From Nocardia sp. MH4 (lineage in GTDB: Bacteria; Actinomycetota; Actinomycetes; Mycobacteriales; Mycobacteriaceae): a DNA stretch of 64,000 nt. The notes below the pieces were generated by a model. That model saw only the letters and a program-made list of their open reading frames with translations, did no database searches and was not told where the DNA came from. Location of the stretch: the NCBI RefSeq assembly GCF_019266065.1, contig NZ_LPNR01000112.1:310001-374000 (forward strand), in the 5' to 3' direction. Shown in pieces: positions 38,853 to 47,201 of this stretch (position 1 is the first letter of the stretch; each line of letters starts with the position of its first letter). Made by a program: the position numbers and the translations under genes.

Positions 38853-40322
38853 TCACGGCTGGAAGGTGGTCTCCGCGATGCGCAGCAACGACCACACCAG
38901 CAGGGCGCCCGCGCCGATCGTGAAGAACACGAGCATCGGAATGTCGCCGTCGTCACGGGCTTTCGTGAGGATCTTGATCGCGCCGGCTTCGAGGAACAAG
39001 GTCAGCACGAGCAGGGTGAGGACCGCGACCGCCGCCCACATGGCGCCGGGCTGATACGCCCAGTAGCTCGCGATCCAGCCGAACAGCAGCGTGACGGGCA
39101 GACCGAACAGCATCCAGCCGAACCCGAGCACGACCAGGTTCTCACCGTGCGCCTTCGCCTCGGTCTCGTTCTCGGCGGCACCGACGGGCAGCACCCGGGC
39201 GATCTGCACGACCGCGTGCCCGACACACGCCACCACACAGGCGATGATCAGCGCGAAGTATCCTTCCGCCGGGCCCAGCGATGGCGTGCGCGCCCAGCGG
39301 AACGGCAGCCAGCCCGCGCACACCACGAGCCCGACAGCCCCGACCACGATGGGCCGGGCCCGCAACCGGGTCCGCACATAGCCCGCGGGAAACAGGTCAC
39401 CGCGCCGCCCGTAGAGCCAGCCGACACACATCGGCGCCACCGCACCGACGATCACCGTCAGCCAGCGCCAGTGCGCGGGTGCCAGAAACATCGAGACGAA
39501 CGCGAGCAGCCACGTCGTGACCACGAGGGCCTGCGCCGGTCGCGCGAGGGCGGTCCACAGCCGGTCGGCCAAGGCCCTGGCCTCGGCTCGCGGATCGAGC
39601 TCTGGCGCCGGCTCTGCTTGCACGACAACGATTTCCGGCTCCCCTCTTGCCGCCTCGACGCTGGGCGGGGCGGGCCACTCCCCCTCGAACGCCGAACCCG
39701 GACACAGCACGAGGCTGTCGTCGGCGCGGTAGTCGTAGTCGAGGTCGACCTCGCCGTAGTGACGCATCAGCTCCATCTGCCGGGTGATGGCCAGCCCGTG
39801 CCAGGATTCGCCGCAGTAGGGGTTCGGGCAGTCCGGGTAGGTCGGGTCGTCGTAGTCGTAGCCGACCCGGGGTTCGCCGTCGCGCATGCTCGCGTCCACG
39901 AGCTGGTCGATCTCGTCGAGCAACCGCTGCACAGGCTCGGATTCGGCGCTCAGCGTGGACCCGGCGGGCTCGGCCGCGACGGCGCCTGCGCCGGCCACCG
40001 GGTATTCGGTGGCCACCACGTCGACATCGCCGACCACGGGCGGGCTCGCGAACCATCGCCGCCGCACCGCGATCGCGTGGGCGGTGCCGCCCACCATCAG
40101 CACGAACAGACACAGGTCGAAGATGGTGTCGCGCACCGGGTCCGGCTCGCTCGCCCACACCTCCACCGCGAACAGACCCAGGTATCCGAGGGCGGCACCG
40201 GCCAACGGCCACGACCGTGCCCGGACGGCCAGGACGGCGAACAGCGGCCAGGTCAGCAGGCCGAGCGAGAACAGGGGGACGAACGAGACCACCCAGCTGG
40301 CACCGCTGCGTACGGCTGACAC
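38853..40322 (-). CDS. Conserved multi-pass membrane protein
   Basis: 489 residues. Three hydrophobic helices at the start (SFVPLFSLGLLTWPLFAVLA, AALGYLGLFAVEVWA, TIFDLCLFVLMVGGTAHAI), a soluble middle of about 160 residues with YPDCPNPYCGESWHGLAITRQ and YDYRADDSLVLCPGSAFEGEW, and five or six more helices at the end (VVTTWLLAFVSMFLAPAHW; IVVGAVGLVVCAGWLPF; YFALIIACVVACVGHAV; NLVVLGFGWMLFGLPVTLLFGWIA in two pieces; AVAVLTLLVLTLFL; MLVFFTIGAGALLVWSL). The middle CxxxxC-x15-like Cys set could bind metal or form a disulfide; CPNPYCGESWHG is notable. No family recognised. It is divergent from nothing; a hairpin separates it from the small membrane gene. Confidence 0.8.
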   Translation of the reverse strand: MSAVRSGASWVVSFVPLFSLGLLTWPLFAVLAVRARSWPLAGAALGYLGLFAVEVWASEPDPVRDTIFDLCLFVLMVGGTAHAIAVRRRWFASPPVVGDVDVVATEYPVAGAGAVAAEPAGSTLSAESEPVQRLLDEIDQLVDASMRDGEPRVGYDYDDPTYPDCPNPYCGESWHGLAITRQMELMRHYGEVDLDYDYRADDSLVLCPGSAFEGEWPAPPSVEAARGEPEIVVVQAEPAPELDPRAEARALADRLWTALARPAQALVVTTWLLAFVSMFLAPAHWRWLTVIVGAVAPMCVGWLYGRRGDLFPAGYVRTRLRARPIVVGAVGLVVCAGWLPFRWARTPSLGPAEGYFALIIACVVACVGHAVVQIARVLPVGAAENETEAKAHGENLVVLGFGWMLFGLPVTLLFGWIASYWAYQPGAMWAAVAVLTLLVLTLFLEAGAIKILTKARDDGDIPMLVFFTIGAGALLVWSLLRIAETTFQP

Positions 40323-40344
40323 GACCTACCCCCACTGCCCGGAA

Positions 40345-40376
40345 ACGATCCGACGATCCTAGGGTCGCCGGATCGT
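40345..40376. terminator. Hairpin after the small membrane protein gene
   Basis: ACGATCCG (40345-40352) pairs with CGGATCGT (40369-40376); the inner CGA/TCG adds pairs with a bulge. It lies 31 bases after the stop of the small gene at 40407 (minus strand) and just before the 489-residue membrane gene. It is a plausible terminator, or part of the promoter of the latter. Confidence 0.5.
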
Positions 40377-40406
40377 CCGGTCCACACGATTGCCGCCTGT
40401 GCCCGG

Positions 40407-40589
40407 CTACTCCGAGGTGGAGCCGGCAGCGGGCCGTCGACGCTCGCGCACCACCAGGACCACCGCCGCCAGCGACCAGATGACGGCGTAGGCGACCGCA
40501 CGCATCGCGCTCCAGTTGGTGAGCAGCAGGATCACAGCGACGCCACCGAGGAGGCCGAGGATGCGGGTGGTGCTGGCCGGGCCGGTCAT
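40407..40589 (-). CDS. Small two-helix membrane protein
   Basis: 60 residues: MTGPASTTRILGLLGGVAVI, then LLLTNWSAMRAVAYAVIWSLAAVVLVV and a short basic tail RERRRPAAGSTSE. Two hydrophobic stretches (about 9-24 and 29-47) suggest an inserted hairpin with the charged end in the cytoplasm. It begins 25 bases after the MFS gene in the same direction, so it may be co-transcribed. It is shorter than what gene callers trust, and the opposite strand has no better candidate. Function unknown. Confidence 0.5.
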   Translation of the reverse strand: MTGPASTTRILGLLGGVAVILLLTNWSAMRAVAYAVIWSLAAVVLVVRERRRPAAGSTSE

Positions 40590-40614
40590 CCGGCGATCAT
40601 CGCATGATCACCGC

Positions 40615-41871
40615 TCACCCGTCGACGCGGGCGTCGAGCGCCGGCGCCTGCGCGTCGGCGCGGGGCCTGCGGCTGCTCCAGGCCAGCGCCGGGACGATGA
40701 GCAGGGCGATCGCCGCACCGAGCAGGGCCAGGCCGGGGTAGTCGGCCGCCGCGACGATCAGTCCCGAGCCCAGTCCGCCGCCCGCCCCGGCGACGGCGAT
40801 CCCGACGTCGACGGTGCCCTGCGTGCGGGCACGGGTCGCGACGGGGGTGGCGTCGGCGATCATCGTGGTGCCCGCGACCAGCCCGAGGTTCCAGCCGAGC
40901 CCGAGCAGGCCGAGGGCGGCGGCCAGCGCGAGGACCGAACTCGGCGGGGCCAGCGCCGCGGCCAGACCGGCCGCGACCAGGGTCCCCGCGGCGGCGACGG
41001 CGACCAGCCCCGCGCCGATCCGGTCGACGAGCAGACCCGACAGCAGCGAGGGCAGATACATTCCCGCCACGTGCACCGCGATCACCACGCCCGCCGCACC
41101 GACACCGTGGCCGTGGTGCTGCATGTGGATCGGGGTCATGGTCATCACCGCCGCCATCACCAGCTGGGTCACCACCATCACGGTCGCGCCCGCCACGATC
41201 GGCGCCGACCAGGTCTTGCCTGCGGCGAGCTCGGCCGCCGCCGTGGGTTCGTCGGTGCGGACGAGCTCGCGGGCCAGCACGAGCGGATCCGGCCGCAGCA
41301 GCACCCACAGCACCAGACCGGCGAGCAGATAGGCCGCACCGGAGAGTACGAACGGCCCCGACAGCGGCGGGATTCCCCAGGCGGTGGCCAGACTCGCCAT
41401 GGGATGCAACAGATTCGGCCCGACCACGGCGCCCACCGTCGTCGCGACCAGCACCGTGCTGATCGCGCGGGCCCGATGCGCGGGTGTGGCGAGGTCGGCG
41501 CCCGCGTACCTGGCCTGCAAGCTGGTCGCGGTACCGGCGCCGTAGACGATCAGCGAGGCGAACAACAGCCCGAGACTTCCGGTGACCGCCGCGGCGACGA
41601 CACCGAAACTGCCCAGCGCTCCGACCAGGTAGCCGACGGTGAGACCGGCCCGGCGCCCGGCGCGCTGCGAGATCCGGCCGACACCGACCGCGGCGGCCGC
41701 CGACCCGACGGTGAACATGGCGCTGGGCAGTCCGGCCAATCCGGTCGACCCGAGCATGTCCTGCGCCAGCAGCGCGCCGACCGTGATACCCGCGGCGAGT
41801 CCCGCTCCGCTGAAGATCTGGGCCGCCACGAGCACGGCGAGAGTGCGCCGCTGGGCGGGATGTTCGCTCAT
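40615..41871 (-). CDS. MFS transporter, probable drug efflux
   Basis: 418 residues, twelve helices, from ATG 41871; the frame to 42030 runs antisense to the next gene and is rejected. Helix 1-3 (TLAVLVAAQIFSGAGLAAGITVGALL; LAGLPSAMFTVGSAAAAV; RISQRAGRRAGLTVGYLVG) and the second-half GLLGLGWNLGLVAGTTMIADATPVATRARTQG (read as GLGWNLGLVAGTTMIAD, PVATRARTQG) are like the YcaD/MFS export proteins often found by TetR and MerR genes. A His-rich loop PIHMQHHGHGVGAAG is unusual and may bind metal. No substrate can be inferred. Confidence 0.88.
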   Translation of the reverse strand: MSEHPAQRRTLAVLVAAQIFSGAGLAAGITVGALLAQDMLGSTGLAGLPSAMFTVGSAAAAVGVGRISQRAGRRAGLTVGYLVGALGSFGVVAAAVTGSLGLLFASLIVYGAGTATSLQARYAGADLATPAHRARAISTVLVATTVGAVVGPNLLHPMASLATAWGIPPLSGPFVLSGAAYLLAGLVLWVLLRPDPLVLARELVRTDEPTAAAELAAGKTWSAPIVAGATVMVVTQLVMAAVMTMTPIHMQHHGHGVGAAGVVIAVHVAGMYLPSLLSGLLVDRIGAGLVAVAAAGTLVAAGLAAALAPPSSVLALAAALGLLGLGWNLGLVAGTTMIADATPVATRARTQGTVDVGIAVAGAGGGLGSGLIVAAADYPGLALLGAAIALLIVPALAWSSRRPRADAQAPALDARVDG

Positions 41872-41965
41872 GGTCGTCAACAGTGCGGCAAAGGTGGACG
41901 TCCGTCCAATCGTTTCCTTCGCGCACGATCGGCTCGTGTCCAGCGTTTCACTCGGCGTGCGCGAA

Positions 41966-42337
41966 TCAGGCCACCAGATCCATCCGCAGGAACTCGGTGA
42001 TGCGCAGCAGCTTCGGCGGCCGCGCCACATTCTCGGGCAGCGCCCGGAATGCCTCGTCCTCGCCCACGACGACCGGTGCGGTCAGTTCCAGCTCCCGCCC
42101 GTCGACCCGCAGTCGGGCCCGGCCCGCGGCCAGCACGTTGCGCGCCCAGTCGCAGCGCGCGCCGTAGACGAGGACGAACACATAGCCCCCGTCGACGGGA
42201 TAGGCGTCCAGGGGCGTGCGATACGTCGTCCCCGACCGTCGGCCGACATGGATGAGCACCGGCGATTTCCCGCCCTCGATCGCGCGCGGATTGAACACGC
42301 GCTTGTTGATCTGACCCCACCACCGCGGCATCGGCAT
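41966..42337 (-). CDS. Nitroreductase/deazaflavin (F420)-dependent oxidoreductase family protein
   Basis: 123 residues, small split-barrel fold. WWGQINKRVFNPRAIEGGKSPVLIHVGRRSGTTYRTPLDAY (in parts: NKRVFNP, HVGRRSGTTYRTPL) and YVFVLVYGARCDWARNVLAAGRA match the DUF385/Ddn family; the pattern GRRSGxxYRTPL and DWxxNVxAAG is the F420 pocket. M. tuberculosis Ddn reduces nitroimidazoles and quinones. It is divergent from a TetR gene, with two exact palindromes between, so its expression is probably induced by an electrophile or quinone. Confidence 0.93.
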   Translation of the reverse strand: MPMPRWWGQINKRVFNPRAIEGGKSPVLIHVGRRSGTTYRTPLDAYPVDGGYVFVLVYGARCDWARNVLAAGRARLRVDGRELELTAPVVVGEDEAFRALPENVARPPKLLRITEFLRMDLVA

Positions 42338-42369
42338 CGGGTTCTCCTCCCTGCGACATCCCGGATGGA

Positions 42370-42402
42370 CTTACATAGGTAAGGCTGTCTTACGACTGTA
42401 AG
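42370..42402. promoter_or_regulatory. Double palindromic operator CTTAC-N4-GTAAG
   Basis: CTTACATAGGTAAG at 42370-42383 and CTTACGACTGTAAG at 42389-42402 are two palindromes of the same form, centres 19 bases apart. They sit between the F420-type gene (start 42337, minus) and the TetR gene (start 42434, plus), the right place for binding of that TetR protein by two dimers. Confidence 0.85.
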
Positions 42403-42433
42403 CTTGTCAACACTTCCGAGCCCAGGAGCTGCC

Positions 42434-43078
42434 GTGACCCGACCACCCCTCAGCCGCGAACGCGTCCTCGACGCCGCCATCCGCGTCGCGGACCGCGCCG
42501 GCGCCGAAGCGATCACGATGCGGCGGGTGGCCCAGGAACTCGGGGTGGAGGCGATGTCGCTGTATCACCACGTGCCGAACAAGGACGCGATCCTCGACGG
42601 TGTGGTCGACACGGTGTTCGCCGCCATCGACCTACCCCCCACCGACCGCGACGACTGGCGCGAGGCGATCCGTGCCCGCGCGGCCTCCGCGCACCGGGTC
42701 CTGTCCCAGCACACCTGGGCACTGGGACTCATGGACTCCCGGCGCCACCCCGGCCCGGCGACACTGCGCCACCACGACGCCGTCCTCGGGGTGCTGCGCA
42801 CCGCCGGATTCAGCCTGCCCATGGCGGCGCACGCCATCTCACTCATCGACAGCTACGTCGGCGGCTACGTCCTACAGGAAGCGAACCTGCCCGTGAGGAC
42901 GCCCGGTGAGGTCGCCGAGGTCGCCACCGACATCCTCGCGACCCTGCCCGCCGAGGACTTGCCGCATCTCACCGAACTGATCGTCGAGCACGCCCTGCGC
43001 CCGGGCTACGACCACACCGCCGAGTTCGCCTACGGGCTCGATCTGATCCTGGACGCGCTCGAACTACGCCGCGCCTGA
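42434..43078 (+). CDS. TetR/AcrR family regulator with TetR-type C-terminal domain
   Basis: 214 residues from GTG 42434, preceded by CAGGAGCTGCC. The HTH LSRERVLDAAIRVADRAGAE-ITMRRVAQELGVEAMSLYHHVPNK is of the actual TetR/TetR_C type (LGVEAMSLYHHVxNKxAxLDG). The C-terminal part (SLPMAAHAISLIDSYVGGYVLQEANLP) fits the same subgroup. It diverges from the F420-type gene and very probably binds the CTTACnnnnGTAAG pair to repress both genes. Ligand unknown. Confidence 0.93.
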   Translation: MTRPPLSRERVLDAAIRVADRAGAEAITMRRVAQELGVEAMSLYHHVPNKDAILDGVVDTVFAAIDLPPTDRDDWREAIRARAASAHRVLSQHTWALGLMDSRRHPGPATLRHHDAVLGVLRTAGFSLPMAAHAISLIDSYVGGYVLQEANLPVRTPGEVAEVATDILATLPAEDLPHLTELIVEHALRPGYDHTAEFAYGLDLILDALELRRA

Positions 43079-43092
43079 CACGACGACCATCA

Positions 43093-43116
43093 CCGGGCGG
43101 GTGGGCACCCGCCCGG
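43093..43116. terminator. Perfect hairpin terminator between TetR and UsfY-like genes
   Basis: CCGGGCGGGTG (43093-43103) and CACCCGCCCGG (43106-43116) are exact complements around two bases. It lies between the TetR stop (43078) and the UsfY-like stop (43136), so it can end both convergent transcripts. Confidence 0.85.
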
Positions 43117-43135
43117 ACGTGGACTACCGCCGCAC

Positions 43136-43459
43136 TCAGTGACCGGCGGGATCGGTCAGGTGCAGTCCCTCGCCGACCTTGATCCGGCGATGTTCGGCCA
43201 GCACGATCGCCACTCCCGACAGCAGGCACACACCGCAGATCAGCCCTGCGATCACTGCCCACCCGGCGAAGCCGGAACCCGCGGCCGTCAAGGTCGCGGC
43301 GAGAAAGACGATGCCGACACCGATGAGGAACAAACCGGGCCAGTTGAGGGAGTCCTGGATGGACTCCCCCGCGTGGGAGCGGAAGGTGCGTTCGGTATCA
43401 GGGAACCTGTGTACGTGCGGATCGCGGTGCGAAGCCCACGGATCGGGGTGTGTAGCCAT
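43136..43459 (-). CDS. UsfY-like small membrane protein
   Basis: 107 residues. The N-terminus is polar, RFPDTERTFRSHAGESIQDSLNWPG, followed by two helices (LFLIGVGIVFLAATLTAAG and WAVIAGLICGVCLLSGVAIV), then EHRRIKVGEGLHLTDPAGH. HAGES-x-x-D-x-x-x-WPG and EHRRI are what I recall of mycobacterial UsfY, encoded by sigF in M. tuberculosis and induced with SigF. Here it stands alone without sigF or usfX, so a general stress role is only inferred. Start ATG 43459, with GGCAGGCC upstream. Confidence 0.75.
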   Translation of the reverse strand: MATHPDPWASHRDPHVHRFPDTERTFRSHAGESIQDSLNWPGLFLIGVGIVFLAATLTAAGSGFAGWAVIAGLICGVCLLSGVAIVLAEHRRIKVGEGLHLTDPAGH

Positions 43460-43537
43460 GGCCTGCCGTCCTTTCGACGAGCGTCCCGTATCCCATGCCT
43501 ACCCCTGATCGCGCCGAACTACCAGCGGAGTTGTGCG

Positions 43538-44071
43538 TCAGTCCCGACCGAGAACGAAGAAATAGGGATCGGGGAGGTCACGGAAGTCCATCAGACCGAA
43601 CACGGTGTCCTCGTCGACCCGGCGGAACACGTCGATGATCGCCAGGTGGTCGTAGACCATCGCCGCCGTCACGACTCCGCGATGTTGTACCGAACGCAAC
43701 CTGGCCCGGTACCGACGAGTGCGCAAGACCGGCTTCAGCACTCCGAGCAGTCCGCGGCCGCGCCGCACCAGCGAGTGCGGCACCTTGTCGGCCACCCCCA
43801 GCGGCACCTTCTTCGGGTCGACGGCGAAGATCTCGCCCGCGGGATCGCAGAACAGCAGCGGGTGCACACTGTCGAGGCCGTCGAACTGCTTGCCGTACCA
43901 GCCCGAGGCCTCGAGCAACCCGTCGAGCCCGTGCCCGGTGGCCAGCTCGCGCCCGTGCCATCGGCCGGTCAGCTCGGCAGGCGAGACGGCCGGGAGGCTG
44001 TCGAACAGGGCCAGCGCGTCCGCCCTGTCGCAGGCGGAGCCGAGCGCGGCGAGGTGATCGGTGGCGGTCAT
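43538..44071 (-). CDS. GXWXG and DUF4334 domain-containing protein
   Basis: 177 residues from ATG 44071, which follows GGAGAGGACTCC; the ATG at 44095 overlaps the upstream stop and is a less likely start. LTGRWHGRELATGHGLDGLLEASGWYGKQF is the GXWXG domain, and VHPLLFCDPAGEIFAVDP onward with VTAAMVYDHLAIIDVFRRVDEDTVFGLMD and YFFVLGR is DUF4334. Function is unknown, though members sit by oxidoreductases in actinobacteria and resemble lipocalin-like barrels. It is the last gene of the hydrolase-BVMO-GMC operon; a role in binding or transport of its hydrophobic substrate is an inference. Confidence 0.88.
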   Translation of the reverse strand: MTATDHLAALGSACDRADALALFDSLPAVSPAELTGRWHGRELATGHGLDGLLEASGWYGKQFDGLDSVHPLLFCDPAGEIFAVDPKKVPLGVADKVPHSLVRRGRGLLGVLKPVLRTRRYRARLRSVQHRGVVTAAMVYDHLAIIDVFRRVDEDTVFGLMDFRDLPDPYFFVLGRD

Positions 44072-44091
44072 GGAGTCCTCTCCGGAACGGC

Positions 44092-45756
44092 TCATGCGGG
44101 CAACCGCAGCGCGCCCGGCGCCGAGGCGGGCACGACGGGATGGGCGGGGGCGACGGGCGCGACCCGCTGATAGGCGGCACCCAGGGCTGGGCGCGGATCG
44201 GCCTCGCCCTTGTTGGGCCAGTACGCCATCGCGCGTTCGGCCTGCGCGGTGATGGTCAGCGACGGGTTGACCCCGAGGTTCGCGGTGATCGCGCTGCCGT
44301 CGGCGATGTGCAGGCCGGGGTAGCCGTAGATCCGCTGGTAGGGGTCGATCACGCCGGTATCGCTCGAGTCACCGATCGTGCAGCCGCCGATGTAGTGCGC
44401 GGTGGCGGGAATGTTGAAGATGTCGGTGGCGATATTGCCGCTGACACCGTCGCATTCGTCGGCGTACTTGCGGGCGATCTCGTGCGCGAGCGGAATCCAC
44501 TCGGGATTCGGTTCGCCGCTGCCCTGTTTGGTGACCAACCTGCGTCCCTTGAGGTACGAGGTCAGCGAGTTGTCCAGCGACTGCATGACCAGCAGGATCA
44601 CCGACCGGTTCGAGGCGCCGTGCGCGTTCTGCGACCGCAGGAACTGGATCGGGTGCAGCAGGATCGTCAGCAGCAGGCGCAGGAACCGGAACGCGCCACC
44701 GTCGACCATCGGCACCGTCTGCAGGAACAGCGCGTTCTGCCCGGTGCCGTAGGTGCACACCTCGACGTGGGTCTGCGGCTCCGGGTGGATGGAGGAGGTG
44801 ATGGCCACGCCCTGGGAGAAGTCCTTGCGGGACTTGCTGGTGACGCCGATGATCGCCTCGGAGTTGCTGCGCGTCAGCTCCCCGACCCGGGGCGAGAGCT
44901 GGGGCAGCGTGCCGTCGGCGCGCAGCTTGTGCAGCAGCTTCTGGGTGCCCAGCGCCGCGGCCGCGAACACCACCTGCTGGGCGGTGAACGTGCGCCGCTG
45001 CTTGCGCAGCCACCCGTTCGAGGCGACGGTCTCGACCCGGTAGCCGCCGGCACCGTCGGGCGCCACCGAGGTCACCGTGGTCAGCGGATGCACCTGCGCG
45101 CCCCGGCTTTCCGCCAGATGCAGGTAGTTGACCGTGGTGGTGTTCTTCGCGTTGTGCTTGCAGCCGGTGAAGCAGTCCGAACAGTGGATGCAGCCCGCCC
45201 GCCGCGGACCGGCGCCGCCGAAGTAGGGGTCGTCGACCTCGACGCCTTCCTCGCCCTCGTTGAAGAACACCCCGACCTGGGTGCGATGGAAGGTGTCGGC
45301 GACGTTCATGCCGCGCGCGACCTGCAGCAGCACTTCGTCCTTCGGGCCGATCCGCGGGTTCTCCACGACACCCAGCATCCGCTTGGCCTGGTCGTAGTAG
45401 GGCGCGAGTTCGCTCTTCCAGTCGGTGATGTGCGCCCACGCGCGGTCCTGGTAGAACTCCGGCAGCGGCTCGTAGAGGGTGTTGCCGTAGATCAGCGAGC
45501 CACCGCCGACGCCGGAGCCGCTGAACACCAGGCATTTGCCGAGCACGCTGATGCGCTGCGGTCCGGTCAGACCCAGCCGCGGCGCCCAGATGGCCTTGGG
45601 AATGTTCCAGTTCGTCTTCGGGTAGTCCTCGGCGTTCCAGCGCCTGCCGGATTCGAGAACACCGACCCGGTAGCCCTTCTCGGTCAGGCGCAGCGCGGTC
45701 ACGCTGCCACCGAATCCGGAGCCGACGACGATCACGTCGTAGTCGTAGTCAGTCAT
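44092..45756 (-). CDS. GMC family oxidoreductase, cholesterol-oxidase-like
   Basis: 554 residues from ATG 45756, sharing bases with the BVMO stop (ATGA). FAD-binding DYDVIVVGSGFGGSVTALRL, GSGVGGGSLIYGNTL (second FAD motif), a Cys-rich insert GCIHCSDCFTGCKHNAKNTT typical of the ChoD-type GMC group, and TAHYIGGCTIGDSSDTGVID with the catalytic His. GNIATDIFNIPATAHYIGG and NLGVNPSLTITAQAERAM complete the C-terminal FAD region. It would oxidise an alcohol (sterol or other) to a ketone. The C-terminal 40 residues are Pro/Ala-rich and variable. The substrate is unknown; the context points to a Baeyer-Villiger route. Confidence 0.93.
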   Translation of the reverse strand: MTDYDYDVIVVGSGFGGSVTALRLTEKGYRVGVLESGRRWNAEDYPKTNWNIPKAIWAPRLGLTGPQRISVLGKCLVFSGSGVGGGSLIYGNTLYEPLPEFYQDRAWAHITDWKSELAPYYDQAKRMLGVVENPRIGPKDEVLLQVARGMNVADTFHRTQVGVFFNEGEEGVEVDDPYFGGAGPRRAGCIHCSDCFTGCKHNAKNTTTVNYLHLAESRGAQVHPLTTVTSVAPDGAGGYRVETVASNGWLRKQRRTFTAQQVVFAAAALGTQKLLHKLRADGTLPQLSPRVGELTRSNSEAIIGVTSKSRKDFSQGVAITSSIHPEPQTHVEVCTYGTGQNALFLQTVPMVDGGAFRFLRLLLTILLHPIQFLRSQNAHGASNRSVILLVMQSLDNSLTSYLKGRRLVTKQGSGEPNPEWIPLAHEIARKYADECDGVSGNIATDIFNIPATAHYIGGCTIGDSSDTGVIDPYQRIYGYPGLHIADGSAITANLGVNPSLTITAQAERAMAYWPNKGEADPRPALGAAYQRVAPVAPAHPVVPASAPGALRLPA

Positions 45757-47201
45757 GCGGAGATCACCTCGTAGTCGGCGGCGTCGAATCGCGCCTGCTT
45801 CTTGTATTGGATGCCGAGCAGCGGCCAGTTCGTGGTGATGCGGCCGTCGGCCTGCCGATACCACGACGAGCACCGGCTCCACACGCTGTCGGTGAGCTGA
45901 GCCTGGATACGCGTGTCGTAGGCCTGTTCGACCTCGGGCCGCACGGTCAGCGGTTTGCCGGTGGCGGCCAGATGGGCCACGTAGTCACCGAGGTACTCGG
46001 CCTGGGTCTCGAGGAAGTAGATGATCGAGCCACCACCGGTATTGGTGTTGGGCCCGTACATGATGAACAGGTTCGGGAACCGCGGCACCGTCATGCCGTA
46101 GTAGGCGTGCGCGCCGGTGCGCCATTCCTGGTCGAGCGCGAGCCCGCCCGCGCCGGTGATCGACATCGGCGCGAGGAACTCGGTCGACTTGAACCCGGTC
46201 CCCCAGATGATGACGTCGACCTCGTGTTCGCGGCCGTCGGCGGTGCACACCCCGGTCGGGGTGATCCCGGTGATCTTGTCGGTGCTCACCTCGACATTCG
46301 GCTGGGTCAGCGCGGGCAGGTAGTTGTCGGAGAACAGCATCCGCTTGCAGCCGATGGGATAGTCGGGCCACACCTGCTCGAACAGGCCCGGTTTGGCCGC
46401 GGTCTGCCTGCGCATGTGCCACTTGGAGATCGCCCGGATGGCGGCGGCCAGCGGCTTGGCGTAGACCCAGGCCAGGCTGAGCCCTTCGACCACGCTGTAC
46501 CAGGTGCCGCGCTCGGCCAGCTCGGTCACCGGCAACTTCTCGAACACCCGGTGGTGCAGGGAACCGAATTCACGGTCCGGGCGCGGGACGATGTAGGGCG
46601 CGGTGCGCTGGAACAGGGTCAGCTTCGCCACGCGCGGCTGGATCTCGGGCACGAACTGGACCGCACTGGCCCCCGTGCCGATCACCGCGACGCGCTTGCC
46701 CGTCAGATCGATGTCGTGGTTCCACTCCGCGGAGTGGAAAGTGGTGCCCGCGAAGCTTTCCCGGCCCTCGATGGCGGGCAGCGCGGGACGTGAGAGCTGG
46801 CCGACCGCGGGCACGACGACATCGACCCGGACCTGTTCGCCCGAGTCCAGGCGCACGGTCCACCGACCCGTCGCGTCGTCGAACTCGGCCCCGGTGACCT
46901 CGGTGCCGAAGCGGATGTGGCGGCGCACGTCGTACTTGTCGGCGACGTCACGGATGTAGTCCAGAATCGCCGGTTGCCGCGAGAAGCGGTGCGGCCACCG
47001 CGGATTCGGCTCGAAGGAATACGAGTAGAACGGCGAGGGCACATCGCAGGCCGCGCCGGGGTAGGTGTTCTCGCGCCACACGCCGCCGACGTCGTCGGCC
47101 TTCTCGAAGACGATGATGTCGTCGAAGCCCCGTTTCTTCAACGCGATCACGGCGGCCAGGCCACCGAATCCGCTGCCGATGACCGCGATCGAAGGTTTCA
47201 T
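45753..47201 (-). CDS. Flavin-containing monooxygenase, Baeyer-Villiger type
   Basis: 482 residues from ATG 47201. Two Rossmann motifs, VIGSGFGGLAAVIAL at the N-terminus (FAD) and VAVIGTGASAVQFVPEI (NADPH), enclose the Baeyer-Villiger fingerprint FAGTTFHSAEWNHDIDL (F-x-G-x3-H-x3-W). VGGVWRENTYPGAACDVPS and IWGTGFKSTEF are typical. The enzyme inserts oxygen beside a ketone, giving an ester or lactone. The start overlaps the end of the alpha/beta hydrolase gene and the end overlaps the GMC gene, so the three proteins are made together. Confidence 0.94.
   Translation of the reverse strand: MKPSIAVIGSGFGGLAAVIALKKRGFDDIIVFEKADDVGGVWRENTYPGAACDVPSPFYSYSFEPNPRWPHRFSRQPAILDYIRDVADKYDVRRHIRFGTEVTGAEFDDATGRWTVRLDSGEQVRVDVVVPAVGQLSRPALPAIEGRESFAGTTFHSAEWNHDIDLTGKRVAVIGTGASAVQFVPEIQPRVAKLTLFQRTAPYIVPRPDREFGSLHHRVFEKLPVTELAERGTWYSVVEGLSLAWVYAKPLAAAIRAISKWHMRRQTAAKPGLFEQVWPDYPIGCKRMLFSDNYLPALTQPNVEVSTDKITGITPTGVCTADGREHEVDVIIWGTGFKSTEFLAPMSITGAGGLALDQEWRTGAHAYYGMTVPRFPNLFIMYGPNTNTGGGSIIYFLETQAEYLGDYVAHLAATGKPLTVRPEVEQAYDTRIQAQLTDSVWSRCSSWYRQADGRITTNWPLLGIQYKKQARFDAADYEVISA

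Noticed and set aside
38760..40319. A 519-codon plus-strand frame opposite the 489-residue membrane protein
   Set aside because: Polar, low-complexity translation, while the opposite strand gives well-formed membrane helices.
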